NCBI GenBank assembly: GCA_902802305.1
Contig: CADCLG010000001.1
Location: forward strand, 62,001 to 126,000
Direction: 5' to 3'
DNA length: 64,000 nt
From: an uncultured Spirochaetaceae bacterium
GTDB taxonomy: Bacteria; Spirochaetota; Spirochaetia; Treponematales; Treponemataceae
The notes under the pieces were generated by a model. That model was not told the origin of the DNA. It saw only the letters and a program-made list of their open reading frames with translations, and made no database searches. Below are positions 51,663 to 60,984 of the stretch, piece by piece; the first letter of the stretch is position 1, and the number at the start of each line of letters is the position of its first letter. Position numbers and translations under genes: made by a program.

Positions 51663-53252
51663 ATGAAGATTTATTCGTTTTCGCCCTTTGGGTATGAAGG
51701 TGCACTTGTGACGGTTGAAGTGGATTTGCGGCGTGGAATTCCGGCGGTGGATATTGTCGGACTTGCGGATGGGACTGTCAAGGAATCTCGGGAGAGAATG
51801 AGGGCTGCAATTAGAAATTCTGGCTTTGATTTTCCGCCTGAAAGGGTTTTGATTAGTTTGTCTCCTGCTGACTTGAAGAAGGAAGGGGCTGGTTTTGATT
51901 TGCCGATTGCTCTTGCGGTTCTGGCTGCTAATGCTGAGGCCTTGGGAGCGGCTAAATTTATTGCTGAACCGATTCTTGTTATGGGGGAACTTGAGTTGAG
52001 TGGTAAAATCCGGCCGGTGAAAGGGATTCATGCTGCGGTATCGACTGCGGTTTCGAGTGGAATTATGCGCTGTATTGTTCCTGTTCAGAATGCGGATGAA
52101 GCTCGTGAAATTAATGGGGTTCAGGTTTACGGTGCTGATTCTCTGGAGAATGCTTTTAGGGCGCTGCAGGATTATTCTTTTTACGAGGGCCGGGGACTGT
52201 CGGATGGTGTAGAGACGAATTATCTTCCTCCGGGATGCATGAATTATGATGGAATTTATTTTCCTGAGGTTTCATCCGGTTATGAATTTGCAGAGGTGAA
52301 GGGGCAGTATAAGCTGATTCGCGCCTTGCAGATTGCTGCGGCTGGCGGTCACAATTTGCTTGCTCTTGGGGCTCCTGGTTGTGGGAAGACAATGGCGATT
52401 CAAAAGTTTCCGGCAATAAATCCTATTTTAACGCTGGAAGAGGCTCAGTCGGTAACGAGAATCTGGTCTCTGGCTGGACTAATCAAACCGTCTGAACCGC
52501 TTGTGAGGATTCCGCCTTTTAGGATTCCCCATCAGACGGCTTCGATAGAAGGAATTTGCGGTGGTGGCGTCAACTGTAGGCCGGGAGAAATCTCTCTTGC
52601 TCATAATGGAGTTTTATTTTTGGATGAGGCAGCGGAATTCAGGTCGTCGGTTCTTCAGATGTTACGGGTACCTTTAGAAAATGGAAGTATTACCTTGTGC
52701 AGGGCCGGACGGAGTACAAATTATCCGGCTCAGTTCCAGCTTTTGATGGCTGTAAATCCGTGTCCGTGCGGTAATTATGGGTCAAAGTCAAAAGTCTGTT
52801 TATGCAGTTCAAAATCGATTGATCAGTATTGGAAAAAGTTTTCAGCCCCTTTATTGGATAGAATCGAACTTAGAGTGTTTGTTGAAAATAACAGTGAATC
52901 AGAGAATCCTGCCGAGGAGAGAGAAAGGCTTATTTCTACTGATGAAATTAGACGAGGGATTGCGAGGGCTGTAAAAATCCAGAGGAAGAGGCAAGGCGGG
53001 CGGAATGAAAAGCTTTTGCCTAATGAGGTTCAGGAGTTCTGTGAATTGTCTGCTTCCGCACAAAGGGTTTTGGATAATGCTGTGTTGCGCTATGGTTTTT
53101 CTCCACGCGCTGTTTCTGGCTGCATGAAGGTTGCAAGAACGATTGCGGATATTGAGGGCAGCCAGACTATTCAAAAGGAACATGTTGCTGAAGCTGTGGA
53201 GTATAGAAAATTATGCGTAAACATGGTCCCTGAATTTGATATGGTGGGGTAG
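51663..53252 (+). CDS. YifB/ComM-family Mg-chelatase-like ATPase
   Basis: 529 residues. The N-terminal domain is ChlI-like with SPFGYEGALVTVEVDLRRGIPAVDIVGLAD. The AAA+ core has Walker A GAPGCGKTM, Walker B GVLFLDEAAEF, and the zinc-type CPCGNYGSKSKVC region; the C-terminal part has YGFSPRAVSGCMKVARTIADIEG. ComM in other bacteria is a helicase that drives branch migration during natural transformation. In Treponema its role is not known. No other competence genes lie close. Confidence 0.93.
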   Translation: MKIYSFSPFGYEGALVTVEVDLRRGIPAVDIVGLADGTVKESRERMRAAIRNSGFDFPPERVLISLSPADLKKEGAGFDLPIALAVLAANAEALGAAKFIAEPILVMGELELSGKIRPVKGIHAAVSTAVSSGIMRCIVPVQNADEAREINGVQVYGADSLENAFRALQDYSFYEGRGLSDGVETNYLPPGCMNYDGIYFPEVSSGYEFAEVKGQYKLIRALQIAAAGGHNLLALGAPGCGKTMAIQKFPAINPILTLEEAQSVTRIWSLAGLIKPSEPLVRIPPFRIPHQTASIEGICGGGVNCRPGEISLAHNGVLFLDEAAEFRSSVLQMLRVPLENGSITLCRAGRSTNYPAQFQLLMAVNPCPCGNYGSKSKVCLCSSKSIDQYWKKFSAPLLDRIELRVFVENNSESENPAEERERLISTDEIRRGIARAVKIQRKRQGGRNEKLLPNEVQEFCELSASAQRVLDNAVLRYGFSPRAVSGCMKVARTIADIEGSQTIQKEHVAEAVEYRKLCVNMVPEFDMVG

Positions 53253-53268
53253 TAAAAAAAATACCGAG

Positions 53269-53383
53269 CGCGAGGGCTCGTTCCCGAGCGGAGTTCAGTC
53301 GGTCTTATATGAAAAGTGTGGTTAAAACAAAAAGACTTCCCCTAAAAGAGAAGTCCTTAAATACCGGAGAAGAGACTTGAACT
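53269..53383. repeat. 115-bp direct repeat, copy 1, carrying a tRNA-Leu 3' end
   Basis: Copy 1 matches 53478-53592 with two mismatches at a constant offset of 209 bases. It holds a GC-rich hairpin, a copy of the tRNA terminator (about 53324-53357) and the last 22 bases of the tRNA-Leu gene, where it breaks off after GACTTGAACT. The ~94 bases between the copies contain a hairpin with GAACC/GGTTC ends. No gene is seen between the ComM-like gene and RecQ other than tRNA-Leu. Confidence 0.85.
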
Positions 53384-53477
53384 AGCCTATAATCGAAGAA
53401 CCGTTAAAAACAAAGCGCGTCAGCGGTTTGTTTAGGTTCATCGAAAAATGGCTCTGAGCGAGATTTATCGAGCGAAA

Positions 53478-53592
53478 CGCGAGGGCTCGTTCCCGAGCGG
53501 AGTTCAGTCGGTCTTAAATGAAAAGTGTGGTTAAAACAAAAAGACTTCCCATAAAAGAGAAGTCCTTAAATACCGGAGAAGAGACTTGAACT
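53478..53592. repeat. 115-bp direct repeat, copy 2, at the intact tRNA-Leu
   Basis: This copy runs into the intact tRNA-Leu gene and includes its terminator and 3' end. The arrangement looks like a tandem duplication, or the two attachment sites left by an element that once used the tRNA 3' end. Confidence 0.85.
53533..53566 (-). terminator. Terminator of tRNA-Leu
   Basis: On the minus strand, GACTTC pairs with GAAGTC (with flanking pairs), followed by TTTTTGTTTT. A second copy lies at about 53324-53357 in the duplicated unit. Confidence 0.82.
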
Positions 53593-53653
53593 CTTACACG
53601 ATTGCTCGCAACAGATTTTGAGTCTGTCGTGTCTACCATTCCACCACTCCGGC
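53571..53653 (-). tRNA. tRNA-Leu (anticodon CAA)
   Basis: An 83-base cloverleaf with a long variable arm. Acceptor GCCGGAG pairs with CTCCGGT (first pair G-U), the anticodon loop CTCAAAA gives CAA (Leu, codon TTG), the variable arm is TTGCGAGCAATCG-like, and the T-arm contains GAGTTCAAGTCTC. CCA is not encoded. Confidence 0.92.
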
Positions 53654-53704
53654 GTTGGAGAAAATATATCAGATATTGTTGAGTTTTTCAAGTGGGTTTG
53701 TATG

Positions 53705-53713
53705 TGCTATAAT
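53705..53713 (+). promoter_or_regulatory. Extended -10 promoter of recQ, leaderless
   Basis: TGC-TATAAT at 53705-53713, with the GTG start of recQ 6 bases later (53720) and no ribosome binding site: the same layout as before the radical SAM gene. Confidence 0.62.
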
Positions 53714-53719
53714 AATTAT

Positions 53720-55645
53720 GTGAAAATAAATGCAAATACTTTTGAGGGAGCTGCCCCTGAACTGGTTTTGAAGACTGTTTTTGGCTATGACTCCTTCAGG
53801 TTGAATCAAAAAGAAATTATAAATGAAGTTCTCAAAGGTCATGATGTTTTAGCAATTATGCCCACTGGTGGTGGAAAATCCATTTGTTATCAGATTCCGG
53901 CATTGATTATGGAAGGGGTGACGATTGTTGTTTCGCCTTTGATTTCCTTGATGCAGGATCAGGTATCGGCTCTGGAAGCGTCTGGTATTCATTCGGTGTT
54001 TTTAAACAGTACTCTTGAATGGGAGGAGTATCGTTCTGCGGTTGATGATATTCGTGCAGGAAAAGTTAAGCTGGTTTATGTATCTCCTGAAGGTCTGGCT
54101 ACTGGTAAGATAAGAGATTTGTTCAGTGATGGTGCCATTAAAATCACTTGTGTGACTATTGATGAGGCGCATTGTGTTTCTCAGTGGGGGCATGATTTTA
54201 GACCGGATTATATGGAAATAGGTGCGGTAAGGAATATTTTTCCGGAAGCGACTATGCTTGCTTTGACTGCGACTGCAACGGAACAGGTTAGATTAGATAT
54301 TGTAAAAAATCTTAAAATGAAAAAGCCTGCTGTTTTTGTTTCGAGTTTCAATAGAAGTAATATTTTTCTTGAAGTTCAGGCGAGACGGAATGGTTTTAAT
54401 CAGGTGGTTGATTTCCTTGAGAAGCATAAAGATGACAGTGGAATAATCTATTGTTATTCGCGTAAACAGGTTGATGAATTGACTGAAGCTTTGGATAAGA
54501 TGGGCTATTCGGTTTTGAGTTATCATGCCGGTTTAAGAGATGATGTTAGAGCAAACAATCAGGAATTGTTTATAAGAGACGAAGTTCAGATAATTGTTGC
54601 TACTATTGCTTTTGGAATGGGAATTGACAAGCCTAACGTGAGATTTGTAATTAATTATGATTTGCCTAAGTCTGTTGAAGAGTATTATCAGGAAATCGGA
54701 AGAGCGGGCAGGGACGGATTGCCTGCGACGGCTTTGTTGCTTTATAGTGGGGCTGATATTCATAAACTGAGATATTTTTTTGAAGATAGTGCTGATCCGA
54801 TAAAGTCGGAGAAGCTTTTGCAGAAAATGGTAGCTTATGCGACTTCCAGAACTTGCAGAAGAAAGAGTCTTCTTGCTTATTTTGGTGAAAAATACCAGCC
54901 ATCTGATGAAGAAGAAAAAAATTGCTGTTGCGATATCTGTTCTGCCGGCCAAATCCCTTTGGCGGACCTTACGATTCCTGTTCAAAAGTTACTGTCTTGT
55001 ATATTAAGAACTTATGAGCGCTATGGTTCTTCGTATATTATTGATATTCTCTTGGGTTCACATCAAAAAAGAATTATAGAAAATGGTCACGATAATATTT
55101 CAACCTGGGGAATTGGTAAGGAGCTTTCCAAAGATAAATGGTTTGAGCTTATTGATTTACTGATTGAAGAGGATTATATCAGAAAAGAAGGTGAGTATAA
55201 TGTTCTTAAAGTAACTTATGATGGGCGAACTGCACTTTCAAACAGAAAAGAAATCATGCTGCCCTTTGCAATGAATGATAATTCTCTTTTGTCGAAGGCA
55301 TCCAGAAATGCAAATCGCAATGCTTCAACCTGGCAGCCTGAAGAGAAAAAAGTTTTCCCGGATTTTGTAGTTGTTAAAAAGAGTGAAAAAATTATTGCAG
55401 AGAAGCCTTTGGAGAGCGATGAAAAAGCAGAACAAATCCTTGTAAAACTGCGTGCCTGGAGAAAAAGAAAGGCGGATGATATGAACGTTCCGCCTTATGT
55501 AATTTTTAATGATAAAACCCTTTATGACATTGCCGCAAAAAAGCCAAAGTCAAAATCTGATTTGTTTAAAATCTACGGCTTGGGCAATGTAAAAGTGGAA
55601 AACTTTGGGACATCTATTTTAGAGGTCGTATCTGACTGCCTCTAA
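53720..55645 (+). CDS. recQ: ATP-dependent DNA helicase RecQ
   Basis: 641 residues from GTG 53720; an open frame continues upstream but runs into the tRNA-Leu gene, so the short start is right. Helicase motifs: FRLNQKEIINEVL (motif 0), MPTGGGKSICYQIPAL (I), IDEAHCVSQWGHDFRPDY (II), LALTATAT (III), ATIAFGMGIDKPNVRFV (V), and QEIGRAGRDGLP (VI). The RQC zinc site uses CRRKSLL and CCCDIC, and an HRDC domain ends the protein. RecQ unwinds recombination intermediates and stalled forks. Confidence 0.96.
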   Translation: MKINANTFEGAAPELVLKTVFGYDSFRLNQKEIINEVLKGHDVLAIMPTGGGKSICYQIPALIMEGVTIVVSPLISLMQDQVSALEASGIHSVFLNSTLEWEEYRSAVDDIRAGKVKLVYVSPEGLATGKIRDLFSDGAIKITCVTIDEAHCVSQWGHDFRPDYMEIGAVRNIFPEATMLALTATATEQVRLDIVKNLKMKKPAVFVSSFNRSNIFLEVQARRNGFNQVVDFLEKHKDDSGIIYCYSRKQVDELTEALDKMGYSVLSYHAGLRDDVRANNQELFIRDEVQIIVATIAFGMGIDKPNVRFVINYDLPKSVEEYYQEIGRAGRDGLPATALLLYSGADIHKLRYFFEDSADPIKSEKLLQKMVAYATSRTCRRKSLLAYFGEKYQPSDEEEKNCCCDICSAGQIPLADLTIPVQKLLSCILRTYERYGSSYIIDILLGSHQKRIIENGHDNISTWGIGKELSKDKWFELIDLLIEEDYIRKEGEYNVLKVTYDGRTALSNRKEIMLPFAMNDNSLLSKASRNANRNASTWQPEEKKVFPDFVVVKKSEKIIAEKPLESDEKAEQILVKLRAWRKRKADDMNVPPYVIFNDKTLYDIAAKKPKSKSDLFKIYGLGNVKVENFGTSILEVVSDCL

Positions 55646-55663
55646 AATAGATATTCATCTCTG

Positions 55664-56998
55664 CTAAAAGAGTTTGCGGCATTCCAGGTAAAAGCGTTTC
55701 TCATCGGCTTCACCCATTGAGAAGCTTTTTCTTGGAAGAGGTCCGCGTCCGTTAATTGTCTCAAAGAAAGAGTCTTTGGCAATTGGCGGAAGTAATATTC
55801 CAGTTGACTTTGCCTGTGCTCCCAGTCGGAATACTTCATCGGCTCCGTGAATATAGTCGATTTCCACAGTTGGCTCCGATACTGCTTCTGTTTTAAGGAA
55901 ATCGTCAATCAGGGGCTGAAGTCTGGAAACGGCAAGCTCTTTTATTTCTGTCGAAAGAAGAATGTATTTTTGTTTTCCCTCGGAATCCAGATAGGCAAAT
56001 CCAAAGTCTGCAGATGATTTTTTTACAGCTTCTTCCAGTTCTGCTGCTGTCGCTTTTTCGGAAACTTTACCTTCTAACTGCTGACAAAGCTTGTTAATCA
56101 ATTTTTCGGTGTCAATATTAAAAATAACGCGGTGAATTGGTTCAAAGGTAAGGCCATCGTCATAAATATTTACAATTTCAATCAAAGCATATCGAACCGG
56201 ACAGTTTTTAAGTTCAGAAGCGCTTGCCCCTTTTGCCTTTAGTTCTTCTTTATATTCATCCCAGACAGCTTTTGCAGTTGCAAGAGAATGATTTCCGTCT
56301 CCTACAGCAAAGAGGAAAGTTGAACCGTCTGAAGAAGTATTTTTTTCGGCAATTTTATTTATGGCATTAGTTAATGCATTGATTTCTTCGGAACTTTCTA
56401 CAGCCCAGCCTTTAATTGAACCGCCATTGTTCATCAATTGTCCCTGATAAAGAGGATTCTTATTTTTTGCAAGCTGTCCAATGCCTTCTACAAGAAGCTT
56501 ATCCTTATCATTTACTAAAAGCATGATGTGAGGAAGTTCAAGTGGTGCGCCTTTTCTAATTTCCTTGCGCGGTGGAATACGGTCAACAATTGTTGCCTCG
56601 GTTGCACGAATATTTGCTTTTGAAAAAGGTTTCCAGTCATAAGTTTCCAAATCAATCTGAGCGACAAGACCTTTTCTGGTTCTACCAAATGCTGTCGTTC
56701 GTTCAAGATAGACAAAGCATTTTTTTGCAGGGGCAAATACACCGGCAGAAAGATAGTCCTTCATAGTCTTTCGTATTTTTTCAATTCTCTGAGCCTTGTC
56801 TGGTGAAGAAAGATAAACCTCTGGAAGAATCAAATTTAATGTTGAAGGAGAAGTTCCCACATTTTCTTCTGCTTTTTTCCAGTAATTTTTATCCTGTGTG
56901 TACTGATCGCAGGCAATAACAGACCATTTTGATAAATCAACTTTTGCCGGAAGTAATATTTCCGGGATTTGTAATCCGAATTCTTCAATGTTTTTCAT
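55664..56998 (-). CDS. DUF1015 family protein
   Basis: 444 residues, cytoplasmic. The family pattern is clear: LPAKVDLSKWSVIACDQYTQDKNYW near the start, VYLERTTAFGRTRKGLVAQIDLETYDW, then AVGDGNHSLATAKAVWDEY with the conserved GDGNHS, and C-terminal FEPIHRVIF with ETINGRGPLPRKSFSMG. DUF1015 proteins resemble ParB/sulfiredoxin-fold kinases such as SerK, but the reaction here is not known. The gene is convergent with recQ and divergent from rpoN; a -10 box lies 7 bases before its ATG. Confidence 0.9.
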   Translation of the reverse strand: MKNIEEFGLQIPEILLPAKVDLSKWSVIACDQYTQDKNYWKKAEENVGTSPSTLNLILPEVYLSSPDKAQRIEKIRKTMKDYLSAGVFAPAKKCFVYLERTTAFGRTRKGLVAQIDLETYDWKPFSKANIRATEATIVDRIPPRKEIRKGAPLELPHIMLLVNDKDKLLVEGIGQLAKNKNPLYQGQLMNNGGSIKGWAVESSEEINALTNAINKIAEKNTSSDGSTFLFAVGDGNHSLATAKAVWDEYKEELKAKGASASELKNCPVRYALIEIVNIYDDGLTFEPIHRVIFNIDTEKLINKLCQQLEGKVSEKATAAELEEAVKKSSADFGFAYLDSEGKQKYILLSTEIKELAVSRLQPLIDDFLKTEAVSEPTVEIDYIHGADEVFRLGAQAKSTGILLPPIAKDSFFETINGRGPLPRKSFSMGEADEKRFYLECRKLF

Positions 56999-57005
56999 AA
57001 TTTAG

Positions 57006-57038
57006 AGTATACAGTTTGATTTGATTTTGTGCTACAAT
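57006..57038. promoter_or_regulatory. Divergent promoters of the DUF1015 gene and rpoN
   Basis: On the minus strand TATACT (57006-57011) lies 7 bases before the DUF1015 ATG (56998), a probable leaderless start. On the plus strand TGC-TACAAT (TACAAT at 57033-57038) serves rpoN, whose ATG at 57056 is preceded by AGGA. Confidence 0.55.
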
Positions 57039-57055
57039 TTAGATATAGGATAATC

Positions 57056-58477
57056 ATGGAACAGAAGCAGGTTCAGCGTCAAGCACAGCGACAAGTTCAG
57101 AAAATGTCTCAACGCCAGATTCAGGCAGTCTCTTTTCTTGGGATGGGAAGCAAGGAACTGAGTGCCGAAATCTATAGGTTTGCAAGTGAAAATCCTGCTC
57201 TTGAAATTGTAAAAGACCGTTCCGTATCTTTTTCCGCAGTCGAAAAATCTAATGATTTTGCAAAGATTCTTGAAGCCCGCGAAGATTACGGTGAAACCTT
57301 GCAGCAGCATCTTATGTCGCAGATAAATATGATGAATCTGTCAAAGGATGAAGTGTCGGTTTGCCAGGCTCTTATTTATAATCTTGATAAAAATGGCTGT
57401 TATGGTTCAATGCTTGCTCCTGAATCCCTACTTGATAAAAGCCGCCCCCAACAAAACAAACAACTTCTTGAAAAATGCATGGATATTGTTCAGCGCCTCG
57501 ATCCTATTGGAACCTGCTGCAAAAGTCCGGAAGAAAGTCTTTTTGTTCAAGCAAAAATCAAAGGAGATGCTTCCGCACTTACACTTTTTATTCTGGATGG
57601 TCATCTTGAACTTTTAAATCCACCGCAAGCCGAAAAGGTTGTACAGAATCTTAAAGATTTTCAGAAAAAATGGCATTCCAAAAAGTTTGCTCCACAGATT
57701 CTTTTGGACAAAATTGATTATGATGAGTTTGATGCTCAGGATTCCATAGATTACATCTTAAAACTCAATCCGCGTCCTGCTCAGAATTATATTTCTGATG
57801 TTAGTGATGCCCAATTCAATCGGCCAGATGTTATACTTACAGTTACTAAGGAAGATGGCTATCTGGCTGCAGATGATTATTCCAAAGGCCAAATTCGCGG
57901 AGGAAAAGGCTATTATTTCCAGATTAAATATGCTTCTGGTATTTTGCCGGAAGTAAGAATTTCACCAGAATATATGTATGACAAAGCCGCAGTAGAAAAA
58001 GCAAAAGAATTTATTGCCAATCTTCAGTATAGGGAATCTTCAATAGTTTTGCAGGGCTGTGCAATCGTAAAATTCCAAAAAGATTTTTTTGAAAAAGGTC
58101 CCGGACATCTGAATGTTCTTACCCGCCGTCAGGTTGCCAGTATGCTGGGAATTCACGAATCTACAGTTTCCAGAATGTCTTCTAAAAAGAACAGCAAATA
58201 TATCCAGACCGACTGGGGGCTTTTTCCGGCCAGCTTTTTCTTTTCTTCCGGAGTAAAAAGTACAGATGGAAAAGAAAAAATTTCTGCCGCAGTAATCAAA
58301 GAAAAAATTCAGGAATATCTTTCGACCATGCAGGCAGCCGGACCTGATGGAAACTTCGAAAGAATATCCGATTCTAAACTTGCTGAATATCTGAACCAGC
58401 AGGGAATTAAAATTGCCCGCCGTACAGTTGCAAAATACCGTTCACAGATTGGAATAAACAATTCTTATAGAAGATAA
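57056..58477 (+). CDS. rpoN: RNA polymerase sigma-54 factor RpoN
   Basis: 473 residues from ATG 57056, which has AGGA 5 bases upstream. The Gln-rich region I (QVQRQAQRQVQKMSQRQIQAV) binds enhancer activators. The core-binding domain is in the middle (LDPIGTCCKSPEESL). The C-terminal part has the DNA-binding helix-turn-helix (VASMLGIHESTVSRM) and the RpoN box ARRTVAKYR. Sigma-54 needs an ATP-dependent activator; none is encoded in the window. Confidence 0.95.
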   Translation: MEQKQVQRQAQRQVQKMSQRQIQAVSFLGMGSKELSAEIYRFASENPALEIVKDRSVSFSAVEKSNDFAKILEAREDYGETLQQHLMSQINMMNLSKDEVSVCQALIYNLDKNGCYGSMLAPESLLDKSRPQQNKQLLEKCMDIVQRLDPIGTCCKSPEESLFVQAKIKGDASALTLFILDGHLELLNPPQAEKVVQNLKDFQKKWHSKKFAPQILLDKIDYDEFDAQDSIDYILKLNPRPAQNYISDVSDAQFNRPDVILTVTKEDGYLAADDYSKGQIRGGKGYYFQIKYASGILPEVRISPEYMYDKAAVEKAKEFIANLQYRESSIVLQGCAIVKFQKDFFEKGPGHLNVLTRRQVASMLGIHESTVSRMSSKKNSKYIQTDWGLFPASFFFSSGVKSTDGKEKISAAVIKEKIQEYLSTMQAAGPDGNFERISDSKLAEYLNQQGIKIARRTVAKYRSQIGINNSYRR

Positions 58478-58677
58478 AAATCAAAAAAATCAAAAAGCCT
58501 GCATCCAGGTCTGAATCCATACATAAATTTCTGCTGCTGGCAGAAAGTCTAGGTGGAATCTCCTAAAAATTCAACTTTTCTCATTTAAAAAACTAAGGAA
58601 TAAAGAAGTTTTTTTTCTCTAAGACGTTTTATAATTTCAACTGTCGGAATTAAAAATTTATAAAATGGGGTTTTCTT

Positions 58678-60972
58678 GTGAATACACATAAAAACAAAAA
58701 GTTTAATCTTTCCAAACTTTTAAATACTGTTTTAAATTATACAGTGAAAGTCCTTGTTCTTTCTCTGTTCATTTTTATGTTCATCGGGCGACTGAGTCCT
58801 TCCAGAATTTCTGGTCGCATGACACCCAACAAATCAATTGCCAAAACTGCCTTTTTCTTTAAAAGTTATGTTTCAGAAATAATTGAAATGAATAAAGAGC
58901 AGGATAATTCAGGTGAATTGGAAAATCCATTTGGAAATTTATCTGAAAGCACTGATGATGAAGAATCTTATGATGATTTTTATGCTAATTTTGCCGCCAT
59001 GGTTGCTGCAAGTGCCGAAGAAGATTCAGACGAAGACTTAGACTATGATTTTTCAGATTCTTCCTGGGATGATGATTCAGAATTAGGTTTTGAAAAGGCA
59101 GAAAAAATACAGCTGGTAAAATTCAGTGATGAATGGAATGAATTCAAGCTTAGCCACGAAGGTCTTGCCGCTGCATTTGAAAAAGCCCGTACAGGAAGCC
59201 TCTTCACCTTCTTTGCAGTCTTTCTAACCCTGCTTGGCATTTATTTTATTTATGGAACAAAAAAAATAAGAAGAATAGGCTGCATTATTGTTTGTTTTGG
59301 CTCAATTCTGACGGCTTTCAGTATGACTTTCTACAGTGGAGCCTACAACATGCTGAACGAAACAATGGATATGTTTGATATTCAGCCTCTTTATCCTTCA
59401 ACAATTCCAGTCTTTATAGTATTTCCAGCCTTTGCCTTCCTCTGTTCACTGGGACTTTTTATATCCGATAAAAGTATTGCTGCTAAAAAGGCTGACTCTG
59501 AAAAAGTCACTCTGGATCTTGAACCAATAAAATCAGAATTCAATCCATTTCCTTTCCAGGTTACATTTAGAATTCTTTCCCTGCTTCTCTTTATTTTATT
59601 GTTCATTCCCGGCGCAAATCCAGCGAGAATCTCATTAAACATAAACAGAAATGTTTCTCTTTTTACATCAGGATTTTCATATCCAACTTATATAGCAAAT
59701 CTTCAGCGCGCCTTGATAAGAGGCTGGCTTCCTGAATCAGTAACCAGAATTGCCTGGATTTCAAGCCTGATTGCCTGTCTTGGAATAACAGCCTGTGGAG
59801 TTGGTTCATGCATGTCTGTAGGTAACAATAAGCTTAAACGCTATGCCCACATAACTCTTTTTGCAGGAAGTGGACTTGCTTTTGCGAGCTTATTTGGAAT
59901 CCTATATGCATATAATCTTATAAGTTCAAGTCCTAACACAGATAGAGTTCTTCCTCTGGAACCAGGTTCAATTTCTATCTTCTTTATATTACTTGCAATT
60001 ATTTTTGTTTCAACTTTGGTAACATTTATAAAAACTCCTGCACCAGAAAAAGATGAAAAATGTCATATTGAACCGTCTTTGCAGCTCTTCCTTATGATTT
60101 TACCTTGTCTGATTCTCGTGTTTCTTTTCAGTTATCTGCCTTTATGGGGCTGGAGATATGCATTCTTTGACTATAATCCTGGAGATACCCTTTCTATGGA
60201 TTCCTGGGTAGGATTAAAATGGTTCAAAGCTCCATTTGAAAATGCCGCAACCCGCTCTGATATTCTTCGTGTTCTCAGAAATACCTTGATTATGTCAGGA
60301 CTTGGTATTCTTGGAAGCTGGCTCCCAATGGCATTTGCAATCTTCCTTTCAGAAATTAAAAATCTTCCTGCCAGAAAAATTATCCAGACATTGACAACAA
60401 TTCCAAACTTTATTTCCTGGGTTTTGGTATATGCAATTGCCTTCTGTATTTTTGGAACAGAAGGATTTATTTCCAGTCTGATGGTAAACAGCGGAATATG
60501 GGATAAGGGCAAAAACATGCTCATGGGAAGCCAGGGAATCTGGATAAAAATGTGGCTTTGGGGAGTATGGAAATCTCTTGGTTGGTCTGCAATCATGTAT
60601 ATTGCTGCAATCAGCGGAATTGACCAGCAGCTTTATGAAGCGGCAACAGTTGATGGCGCAGGTCGTTTCCAGAAAATCTGGCATATTACAGTACCGGAGC
60701 TTATGCCTACATACATAGTTCTTCTTATCCTTTCAATTTCAGGCATTTTAAGTAACGGTATGGATCAGTACCTTGTATTCAAAAATCCGACAAATAAAGA
60801 CCCAATCGAAGTTCTTGATTTGTATGTTTATCAGCTGACCTTTGGTTCTACTTCAAACAGTAATATTCCATTCTCTACTGTTGTCAGTATGTTTAAATCA
60901 CTTGTAAGCGTTATTTTGCTATTCCTGACTAACAAGATTTCAAAAATCGTGCGTGGAAACAGCATATTCTAA
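58678..60972 (+). CDS. Sugar ABC transporter permease with a duplicated N-terminal membrane domain
   Basis: 764 residues from a GTG start (GGGG 7 bases upstream); normal LplB-type permeases have about 300. The last ~300 residues form a MalF/LplB permease with the EAA loop YEAATVDGAGRFQKIWHITVPEL. Ahead of it are two copies of a multi-helix unit: unit 1 starts LFIFMFIGRLSPSRISGRM near residue 25, unit 2 LFILLFIPGANPARISLNI near 305. Unit 1 has a very acidic loop (about 80-140, DEDSDEDLDYDFSDSSWDDDS). The role of the extension is unknown; it may sense or stabilise the transporter. The second permease follows after 12 bases. Confidence 0.85.
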   Translation: MNTHKNKKFNLSKLLNTVLNYTVKVLVLSLFIFMFIGRLSPSRISGRMTPNKSIAKTAFFFKSYVSEIIEMNKEQDNSGELENPFGNLSESTDDEESYDDFYANFAAMVAASAEEDSDEDLDYDFSDSSWDDDSELGFEKAEKIQLVKFSDEWNEFKLSHEGLAAAFEKARTGSLFTFFAVFLTLLGIYFIYGTKKIRRIGCIIVCFGSILTAFSMTFYSGAYNMLNETMDMFDIQPLYPSTIPVFIVFPAFAFLCSLGLFISDKSIAAKKADSEKVTLDLEPIKSEFNPFPFQVTFRILSLLLFILLFIPGANPARISLNINRNVSLFTSGFSYPTYIANLQRALIRGWLPESVTRIAWISSLIACLGITACGVGSCMSVGNNKLKRYAHITLFAGSGLAFASLFGILYAYNLISSSPNTDRVLPLEPGSISIFFILLAIIFVSTLVTFIKTPAPEKDEKCHIEPSLQLFLMILPCLILVFLFSYLPLWGWRYAFFDYNPGDTLSMDSWVGLKWFKAPFENAATRSDILRVLRNTLIMSGLGILGSWLPMAFAIFLSEIKNLPARKIIQTLTTIPNFISWVLVYAIAFCIFGTEGFISSLMVNSGIWDKGKNMLMGSQGIWIKMWLWGVWKSLGWSAIMYIAAISGIDQQLYEAATVDGAGRFQKIWHITVPELMPTYIVLLILSISGILSNGMDQYLVFKNPTNKDPIEVLDLYVYQLTFGSTSNSNIPFSTVVSMFKSLVSVILLFLTNKISKIVRGNSIF

Positions 60973-60984
60973 GGAGATAAAGAT

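Noticed and set aside
53618..53719. Longer open frame ahead of RecQ
   Set aside because: It runs through the tRNA-Leu gene; the GTG at 53720 fits the promoter and the family start.
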